DNA from: Vermamoeba vermiformis
Lineage: Eukaryota > Tubulinea > Echinamoebida
Reading direction: 5' to 3'
NCBI GenBank assembly: GCA_045837725.1
Contig: JBEWZL010000266.1
Location: forward strand, 62,001-126,000
DNA: 64,000 nucleotides
Shown here: positions 55,244-64,000 of the stretch, one piece after another
Layout of the letters: every line of letters starts with the position of its first letter
Position numbering within the stretch: the first letter of the stretch is position 1
Notes under the pieces: model-generated
Told to the model about the DNA's origin: nothing
Database searches by the model: none
Seen by the model: the letters and a program-made list of their open reading frames with translations, nothing else
Translations under genes and position numbers: made by a program

Positions 55244-55375
55244 ATCCAATTTCTCTCTTTGATCTCAGCAGGGTCTGTGAAATCGAAAATACCCGTCGGT
55301 TCAGTTGACGTATGCAACATTGTGTGTGGAAGTAACAGGTAATTATTAAAAGATAAATTTGAAAATTTTCTGTTT
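55244..55375. repeat. Duplicate of the pyruvate kinase first-exon/promoter segment
   Basis: Two substitutions in 132 bp relative to 53831-53962, same orientation. The copied ORF starts MLHTSTEPTGIFDFTDPAEI and soon ends at TAG (TEEKNQI*), so no enzyme is encoded. It lies directly upstream of the divergent gene starting at 55465. Confidence 0.85.
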
Positions 55376-55464
55376 TTTGTTCGCAGCTTCAGTGGATTTC
55401 GAAAGTAACGCGACAATACTATTTCGCGATGAAAACATGATAACACAATCGAACATCTTGCAAT

Positions 55465-58400
55465 ATGGAAAAAGATAATCAGAGCGAAGATGAAGGACTT
55501 CCTCAAGAAGTAAGATCTCGTGTCAACCTTAGCGATCAAAGTCATGCACGAATTAACCCTACAATTATAGATCATAAATGGATACGAATGTCTATTGATT
55601 TGTGCATTGCTCCCAATCTGTAAGAGAATCGGTCCCGAATTCAATTATTTTTAAAAATAGAAAATATACCACCCTTCATTAGCTTCGTAATACACTTCAT
55701 TTTATGCCTTACTTCTCAAATAGCCACCGGTTATTTATTTGTATTTGTTTGGGTGCTTCTAGAATTTTATTTATGTTTCTTGAGAATCTTTTTTGACTTG
55801 TTAATAACACAACTAAATAAGGACTATTATGCACCATTATTCTAATTTTATCGTCTATTCTATAATTTGGCAATACTTATGTTCATCAGATCTAATTTAT
55901 TCATTCAGCTCGTCATCACGGTCACATGTGCCGTCTTGCCCGGAATGATTTCGAGCTATTACGCACTAAATTTAATATGCCACTCGAAGTACACGAAGAA
56001 TGTTACAAACAAGCATTAAAGCTTAGTCCGGTACACGAGATCCGATCGTATTCGTAAACAGTACTAATGACTCTTAAATAGCTTCTCCCTAGCCAATTTA
56101 AATACCTCGTTAAGCTTATCGACGAAAATAAGCCGTTATTAGCCCCCGGTGATTTCGAGGTACCAAATTTTGCTGTCAAAAGTGTCATTTTATGCTTATA
56201 CTTTATCTTAGGCCGAAACTAAATATGAATCATACAAAGAAGAAGAAAAGCAAGAGTTATTGGATATACTAAATAGGCTAAATAACAAAGACGAACTCAA
56301 AACTCAGATCTACATTCAGGCACTTGACGCTATGCATATTCCTCTGAAAGGTATTAATAGCTCTTGTATCCTTATGAACCGTACTAATTAGGTATTAGAG
56401 AAAGAAAAAAACGGCTTTGAAGTGGTTTGCAGCTTTAAAGTCGGCGAGCAACGAATCAAATCAAAACCCTTTCCAGTGGATGAACAAGGCAATGTCGAGC
56501 TAGAAGAGGACTTCGTATTGTAAGTCTAGCCACTATATTGTAAAGAAGCTTATTTCGTTGTTCAGTGACTTGCCAGCGAAGATAACACCGACAACGCAAA
56601 TTTCATTCAAGTTGCGCGAGAGCATGAAACAACGCTCAGTGTGTGAAGGTTCAGCACCTTTAGCGCAATACGTAGCTGAAAAACCATCGAAGCCGACAGG
56701 TATAATATACAATAATGTGCTAATATCCTCTAATCAATTGTTGTAGTCTTACAGGTACCGATGAAGAAGCGATCTGGCTTCTCTGAAAACAGTCTGTCAC
56801 GAAGCTTGAGTTCATCAATGGACGATGCCAATGGCAAAAGCTTGTCAAAATCAGCGAGCGTTGTGACAGGAGGTCTGTTGCGAACAATTGTGCACGTGAC
56901 ACGCCGTGAATTTGTTGACGTGGAAGTGTTCAACTTGAACTTGACCAATCCGCGCTTGACTGAACTAATTGAAATGGACCATTATCCACTCTCAATGGTG
57001 AGTAGCTCTATTTTTACCATTGGCTACTAATAATCTGTGCTTAGGTCTTTGTTCCAGTGCTCGCAACCTCTAATGACCCTGCCTTGGAGTGGCTCTTGAA
57101 CGAATACATTGAACGATTCCGCATATCCAAGACATACGTCAAGTTAATGTACGATCTATAAGCGCCTATATTAGTCTATTATTAACACTTCTGTTAGCCT
57201 GTGCGAGTACTTGCTTCGAAAACTCACGTACAAACTGCACGATGTGCAACACTTGCTTAAGGCCTTTGAAGACGTGACTATGGCTATACAAGAGAAGAGC
57301 CACAAAATCACCAAACGAGAGGTATGCGATATACTTGCGCCCTATATACCAACGCAGCTAACAATGCACAGAAAAATCAATTCTTGTCACTGTTGTCAAA
57401 TGCCTCCTCGATCTTAGACCACGCATTCAGCACGGTGTTAGAAACATTCAAGTTATCAGAGCCAGGCACATTCAAAACGGCTTTAAAGTTGTTCGAACTA
57501 GTGCAGTTCGGCAACAGCAAGATGACCTCGTTGTTGAAAGACACATTTAATGTGGGCATGGTGAACTACTACAATCAATGGAGCGAGCAGGTGTTTGACG
57601 CTTATCCCGACAACAACTTGAAAGCATTGCGCGTGCTGAGTGACAAGATGATTCAGACTTTAGTGGACATTGACGACTTTGACGACGAGATCGAAGAGTA
57701 AGTGCTGCAAGTAGTATAATATTATATATATTGACTAATGTGGCTATAGTTTGAAGCTTTCTTTGGCTAAAATTAGTGCCGAAGTATTCCGTGTGAGATT
57801 TGAACAAGATCTGCGGACTAAAATGGAAAGTCAACGCGCAGTCGAACAAGAAATGAAATCTATGCAAAGTAATCAACACGCTGAAGTATTTGACTTATTT
57901 GAAAGAGTGAAAGAACTAGATAGGCTCTGTACAATTAACTCCAAGTACGTACCTGGCCAATAACTATCGTGAAAGACTAACAATTTGATCACAGGAATAT
58001 ACCGCACATTCCTTTCGAAGAAATATTTGATCATTTTATTGGCCTTTTCGTTGAAGAACAGAAAGACAACCTGACAAAGTGGGCTATCAACATCTTGTCC
58101 TATGAGAAGGTACGGTGATTTTAATCGATGACTAGCATTTATTTAACCCGTATTGTTAGTGGGAAATGATCACCAAAGGCAAGATCAAGTACTCAAACAG
58201 TGTCGTGGATCTGTTCTCTTCATTCGCTCAAATCGCAGAGATGATTGTCGACATGAATGTCAGTCCTGTCAAGCACATGAATAACTTCTTGAACGTACGT
58301 ATATGAAGCAATATACAGTGATAATATTGACACGTTGACAGCTGGTTTGCGAGACTGTTGATCTCTTTGCCACGCAACTGATCCGCTTCATGTTCGAAGA

Positions 58401-60868
58401 GCTCGAAAATGAAGTCGATCTGAAGGCACACGAGCAACAGTGGATTGAACTGCAATCTATGGTCGATCAAACTGAACGGGACGTTGAACTGGCGAGCATT
58501 GACGTCACTGTCACGCAGAAGTTGAAGACGTACAAATTCATGCCCTGCATCACTGAACGAGTGCGTGTCAATTGACTTCAAAATACGTAATTAACTTCAC
58601 TAATCTACCCTTATTAGTTATGCGTGCAATTAAACGATCTCGAACAACTTCGGTTCTTACTGAAACAATTCGAAGATGAGTGGTCAACGAGCTTGAAAAT
58701 CAAGCCAAAAGAGAAATCTAACCGCAGCAGCGACAAAAATGCACGCGACAGATCGAAGAGCACCAGCAGCAACAAAGAGGTTGAAGAAGAGGCTGAGCTC
58801 GAGAACCATTACATGTGCTCAAAGATATTCAAAAAGCTGAAGCACGCCGTCGACTACATGCTTCAAAACGTCATGATTAGGGTACGAAATTTCGCGTTAT
58901 AATATCATATGCCTTATCTCATTTGGCCTTGCTATTTTAGGCTCACTACGACTTGATTTGGGCCGTCGAGTTCTTGGGCTTCAAAAACAACTTGGCCCTG
59001 TACAAGCCCAACACACCTTCACTGCAACAACTGCAGCAGATTGACTCGCGAAATTTCCGCACCAATGTCAATCACGTGATGAAGAACACGATGCAGCGCA
59101 TGTCCGTGTCAATCTCAAAATCAATCACCAAGTCAGGTGAACTGCTCAAAGTCCAGCTGCCTAACATTCCGACCAAATACACCGAGGTGTCACAGCAGAT
59201 CACTTATTGGCACGTGACTGACGAGACGCGCGCCATGTTCCTAACGCAGTATTTGAAACGTCAAATCAAAGCACTCAACAAGTGGTTCTTCCCCTCGAAT
59301 ATGATTCGCGGCTTGAAGATTCTCTTTGAATTTACTATTTTGGAAATAGAACGATTGCTGCTGCCACGCAACATTATGGAGAACAAAGTCGATCGTGTCA
59401 AACTGTACTACACGCTGCAGAAGACATTTAAGGCAAGTCACACCAGCATAATATGACACATTACTAACGCCTTTGTAGACCATCACCGAACAGTTCTTGG
59501 CCCCCGATTACATCAGCGTGTCAGCGTTCAATGGCCTGTCAAAGACGTACATCAACAAGCAATCAACACACCTTAAGAACGCCTTTGAATTGTTCGAGAC
59601 ACCAGTCGACTACTTGATTCATCTGTGCCGTGAAAAAGAAGTCCAAGCATTGCAGGCCGCGAACACCAACAACACGAACACGAGTGCTGAGACAGAGACC
59701 ACGAGCAATGACCCGAACAAGCCTCGAAGCAGCATTGACTCGACGACTGTGAAAGAATCGCTGGACTACTTGGACATTTTGAGCATTTTGACGGCGAAGA
59801 AACTGCTTGAACCCGAGGCCAGCAAAGAGTTTTTGACGCTCAAATCGTCACTTGTCCTCGCTGGTAATTTGATTCAAAAACTGAAATTACCGCACAACAC
59901 GAAGATTATCAAAGGTAATATAGAATACCTAAATTAACTCAAAGAATAATGCTAACAATATTGTAGGGTTCTATTGCTGCAACTCGAGTTATCTCCTCGG
60001 CGAATTGTTTGTGACCAATCAGCACTTGGCATTCAACCTTTTATCAACAAATATGGAAGAGCACATTATCATTGAACTGAATGACATTCAAGGCTTTGAG
60101 GCAGTAAGTCTTACAATAGCACGCTATATCTAATTCTAACAAATTATTAGTCCGGCAAACAAAAGACGTCGCTCAAAGTTAAGACGAAAGATGGAAAGGT
60201 AATCGCGCCATATCGACTTCATACGCAGGAATTAACACGTGTATAGACGTATACCTTGGTGGGCTTTTTAGACGAGAAGTACATCAACCTCGTGATTGAT
60301 GCCGTCAACAAGGCACGCGAGAATGCAGATGATTACAAAGAGCAGTACGTGAATAAACAACAAGAGTACAACAAAGTCAGCAAGAAGATGCGCAACAAGT
60401 TTGATCTGCCTGACACTGAAGAGGTCAAGAAAAGTAAGTTTTTTCGATTAGAGCCATTGACCTGTGTACTCACCATGCCGAACAGAACAAAAGTGCACCA
60501 TGGGTCTCTCACCAGGCACAATGTACATATTCGAGAACTACGTGTGCTTCAAGGCCACACTAGGCGGTGATAAGGTACGGCACTACTAATCGTTTGACAC
60601 CTATTCTGAGTCCTTTGTTAGCACGTGATTCCACTCACAGAGATCACTCAAGTCAAGCAGCAAGCGCTGTTAGGTCTGATCCCGAACTCAATTTCTATTT
60701 CGCTGAAGAACGGCGTTGAGGTAAGCCATATTTGGTACCCAAGGCAGGTCTGACTTCTATTAGCTGAACTTTAAATTCCCGCTGGCTGCCGAAGCAATTG
60801 CTACGATGATCAAAGAGCACCACCAGAAAGCCAAACTCAAGGAAAACTTGGCACAAAAGGAGTCGTAG
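55465..60868 (+). CDS. Large helical protein with two C-terminal GRAM domains
   Basis: I join 24 exons from ATG 55465 to TAG 60868, 1,337 residues, with all phases consistent: 55465-55509, 55571-55619, 55909-56030, 56082-56159, 56212-56350, 56399-56519, 56566-56699, 56747-56997, 57045-57148, 57198-57321, 57372-57697, 57750-57944, 57995-58109, 58160-58294, 58342-58560, 58618-58881, 58941-59432, 59479-59914, 59967-60103, 60151-60198, 60247-60433, 60486-60574, 60622-60720, 60764-60868. The body is helical (LCEYLLRKLTYKLHDVQHLL); a Unc13/tether-like region is possible. Two GRAM domains: YLLGELFVTNQHLAFNL with KTYTLVGFLDEKYINLVI, and GTMYIFENYVCFKATLGGDK with LNFKFPLAAEAIATMI. GRAM domains bind membrane lipids. 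Intron 17 starts GCAAGT. Confidence 0.78.
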
Positions 60869-61059
60869 ACGGCGAATCATTAGACTTGTAGGAACGACAT
60901 CCAGCCTGCCAAGGATCTAGTGCAAACTCCGCGGCAATTGACCCTGCTATTCTCATTCTACCTGCGGCACTAACTTATGTTGCAACCTGCCTCAAGGGTT
61001 ACGTGATAAAGCCATCTGTTCAACTCACATAATACATTTACACTATTCACAATTACACT

Positions 61060-64000
61060 TTACATTTCTTCAGACTGTTCGCTCATCTCTTCACTCGGCT
61101 CTTCAGTTGAGCCGCTGTAACTGTTCCGTCGCGTAGGACAGAAGGTCCAGTCGAACAAATCAGTGACAGGTGTCAACAACCAATCAAAGCTGCGGAACTC
61201 AATCCTAAAGAATTCGTCGCTGCCCTGATTGGTGCTCTGTTCTAACCGCTCTTCAATCTGCTGCATCATTTGCTTGTCGGTAATCCAATGGCGCACAATA
61301 CGCAACAAATTCACTTTGTCTGCGTGAGTGTGGTTCGTCTTGGGCACGAAATCTCCTTCGTACCATTGGAAGACACGCGGCAAATAAATCTAAAGAGGTG
61401 AGGTCAGCACAACTCTTGTTACAGAAACGTGACGTACCGTATTGCTGGTTTGGTCTATGGTAATAGCCGTGCAGAACTTTTGAGCAGCGTACTCGAGCTG
61501 TTGATCAATGCGATCGAGTGCCAAGAATATCACGCGGGGACTGCTATTGGTCAGATACGACAGCGCAAAGTGTATGCGTGGGTCGAGATTCAACACGTTC
61601 TGCTTGCGTCCGTCCTTCTTCGGGAAATGTTTGATTTTGTTGGCTTCGTCGACCGTCACATTGCCTACAATACCCAACTGTTAGGCTTCGTTATTCAACG
61701 ATTGAAGTGATGCACATACCTCGCAATATGCCGTCCCTCATGTCCTCGAGGGAGTAACTGCACTTGTCAATGCTGTACTTGAAGATCTTAAAGAAGAATT
61801 TTCGCTTGAACTTGGATGCGATTGGTCCTAACAGTACTGTGATGTGAAGATAGAGCAAGTTGTGGATATTAATAAACAACACTTTCTTCTCTTGCTGCGA
61901 GAAATTTCTAAGTTCAATCTAATTTCAGTGCGTTAGAATTTTGCCGACGAACACAACAGCGACTGTACCTTGTGCAGCATGGCGACGAGACTCGAAAACT
62001 CCAAGAACTGCGGGTCATGTTGCAATTGGAACTTGTCTATGTGCACGTGCTTGATGCCACTGTCACGAATGGACGACTTGCGACGATTGGCCTTGACAGG
62101 TGAAGTGTTCTTCGTGTGAATATTTACAGTGCTGTGCTTCTCGTACAACGAGGCCAGCTTCTCCATCAAGAACAGCACAAAGTCATTTGCAGTCTTGGCA
62201 CTTGCTTTCTTCGATGACAGAGCGCGGAACAATGTCTTCTCGCGTTGCATGACTTTGCTGTCGATAGTCTCGTCGTTCCACGCGTTCAATAGCCACACGT
62301 CCTCGCCGGTGAAATTTCGTACTTTGCTCTTCTCGATGAGACTGCTGTCGCGCTGTGCTTTCTCGGCCGAATGAGGACTGACGCTCCAGTCACGCAAGTT
62401 GAAGTCTGGATCTGTTTGAATCAACTCTTCAATGAACGAGCACTTCTCTAACTTCAGTGCTAACTCTTGTAGCTTGCCGAGGATAACAAGCACCTCCTAA
62501 TATCACGTGATTAGAGTGCGTCATTCGCGTCATAGTCGACGTACCGAAGTTGTCTTGGGCGTGTCTTCAACCGCTTTGAACAGCCGTGTCTTTTTGATGG
62601 CCACTAGACACTGCAAGTCAAACAACGAGCGCAACAAATCCAAGCGTTTAATGCGCGGTTGAATAGCAATGGGCATCAGTCGTGGCGGGGTCTACAACAG
62701 TTCATTTTAGAATTTGATTAGCACACGTTAGGATGTTACTTACCGTCATGCGATCATAGAATTGATTGACAGCTGGTGTGGCCTGATCAATGAACGAGTT
62801 CATGTCCTGCAAGTACTGTTCTTTGGTGCCAAATCTCACGCCACTCGCCAAGTTTTGGATCACTTTGGCGATCAAAATCAATCGACGACGCATCTGCGGC
62901 GGCACGAAATCTGTGCAAATATCAGAATCTGTACGACTACTAATTACAGAACAGTTGCTACATACCTGCCAAGCCGTACTCTTCAGGTGTCACGAGCGCT
63001 GAACAGAAAAATCTCAAAAATATAAAGCCACAAACACCTTCACGCCAACTGTCCTCTGATGGATACTTGTATCTAATGGCACATATTGCTGATTAGTAAA
63101 CTATTCAATAACATGTCTCGTGTGACTTACAGCACGATGCGTTTGATCTCAGAGCACAACACGCGCAAGGAAGCAGGACAGCGCGGCACGGAATTGACAA
63201 TGGCGTTCACGACCTCTTGACACCGTGCCGTTAGTCGCGCCATATTCGCTGCTATACGACGCGGTGTGGCGTCACTGCCGAGCTGCATCGGATCTACTTC
63301 AAGATCTTCGTGTGTGTTCGCTATAATACTCGCACAGAGTGGTTTTAACACGCGACACAAATATCTTCCGCCAATCTCGCGCGCAAAGTGTGAAATAATC
63401 TTCGTGGACACGCTGTTACGACGCAGCACAGTAGTCGCCATGTCTGGGGACTAGTTAGCGCTGTGTGATATAACACAGGTGTTATCAGTACGTACCTGAG
63501 TTGTGGACCTCGCGTTCAATGGCTTTAGTCAACAATTTAACGTGTCGTCCGTGGCAATGAAATATTCGGAACAAACTGCCGCTGATCTGCTCGGCGAAGC
63601 TGATGTCTGATAATACGACATTAGTGCTGTCATTAATAGCTGTATTTAATAGACTTTATAATGTTGCTAATTAGCTCCAATGTCAATGTGAAAAATCGTG
63701 CACTAATATCACAAAATAACATTATGATTTTTGTTCTGCATTAACGTGAATCGACACATCAATCACAATTGAGCAGTAGCACAATAGTTGATAATCATAT
63801 ATATGACATGGTGTTGCTTACTTCGATCACCGAGCTCGCACAGACCATTAAATATAACACCATCGTCTTCAATCAGCAGCTGAAAATCAATCGCAATTAG
63901 CACGATATTAATCGCATTAAACTACTCGCTATAATAGTGCTAACTGTATTATATCTCTAACGTACCTCAAACAGACCTTTGTGGGCCTCCATCAAGGTTA
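61060..64000 (-). CDS. RasGAP-DUF547 protein, C-terminal part
   Basis: Leaves the window at base 64000. Exons: 63966-64000, 63822-63879, 63496-63606, 63131-63443, 62966-63072, 62744-62910, 62545-62691, 61969-62496, 61720-61918, 61438-61664 and 61060-61389. RasGAP blocks: GSLFRIFHCHGR, GGRYLCRVLKPLCASIIANT, DLEVDP, GFIFLRFFCSALVTPEEYG, RRRLILIAKVIQNLASG. After a helical linker (SPVKANRRKSSIRDS) comes DUF547: FINIHNLLYLHITVLLGP, YSLEDMRDGILRG, DPRIHFALSYLTNSSPRV, IYLPRVFQWYEGDF. RasGAP domains accelerate Ras GTP hydrolysis at membranes; the arginine-finger region should lie in the exons near the right edge. Convergent with the GRAM gene. Confidence 0.88.

Noticed and set aside
55040-55249. Frame continuing the duplicated pyruvate kinase start as a new small protein
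   Set aside because: It stops a few codons after the duplicated part and shows no further coding signal.
1-64000. A non-standard genetic code reading TAG as an amino acid (suggested by the transposase TAG)
   Set aside because: Several intact genes end in TAG (5633-5635, 23008-23010, 60866-60868), so TAG is a normal stop.

Overview
This is a gene-dense window of nuclear DNA from a unicellular eukaryote, probably an amoeboid or flagellate protist; the sequence alone does not fix the group. The evidence is many short introns (mostly 35-130 nt) with GTACGT, GTAAGT or GTATGT donors, a CTAAC/CTAAT branch motif and TAG/CAG acceptors; intergenic gaps of a few hundred bases; and a gene set including a CHCHD2-type CHCH protein, F-box proteins, a receptor tyrosine-kinase-like protein, PH, LIM, HMG-box, GRAM and RasGAP proteins. 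I rebuilt most genes by joining exons in phase, and nearly every exon length agrees with its splice phases.

Layout. 1-7,528: the start of a class III nucleotide cyclase (runs off the left edge), a low-complexity nuclear-type protein, CHCHD2, an F-box protein with an apparent one-base frameshift, an intronless short-chain dehydrogenase and an F-box/beta-propeller protein. 7,648-14,499: a host gene cut in two by a 5.8-kb CACTA (EnSpm)-like DNA transposon (8,027-13,808) with terminal inverted repeats, an AT target duplication, a damaged transposase gene and a divergent gene of unknown function. 14,934-16,569: a DyP-type peroxidase. 16,826-25,959: three tandem paralogs of a large Cys-rich secreted-plus-multipass membrane protein that I do not recognise.

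26,243-35,191: a DUF1499 protein, then two kelch-like, probably GPI-anchored propeller proteins flanking a P-loop ATPase of Crinkler/RHS type. 35,266-46,802: a LIM protein with internal repeats, a small hypothetical ORF, a triple-PH protein, an ERMARD/DUF4209 homolog and a two-HMG-box protein. 47,157-53,907: a receptor-type tyrosine-kinase-like protein, a membrane-anchored PhoD-like phosphatase, and a pyruvate kinase homolog lacking key catalytic residues. 54,495-64,000: a coiled-coil protein, a duplicated piece of the pyruvate kinase first exon, a very large protein ending in two GRAM domains, and a RasGAP-DUF547 protein that leaves the right edge.

Functional themes (inference): surface display and signalling (tandem Cys-rich proteins, kelch-GPI proteins, receptor kinase, PH/LIM/GRAM/RasGAP adaptors) and protein turnover (F-box proteins). 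No rRNA, tRNA, CRISPR or organelle sequence was seen.
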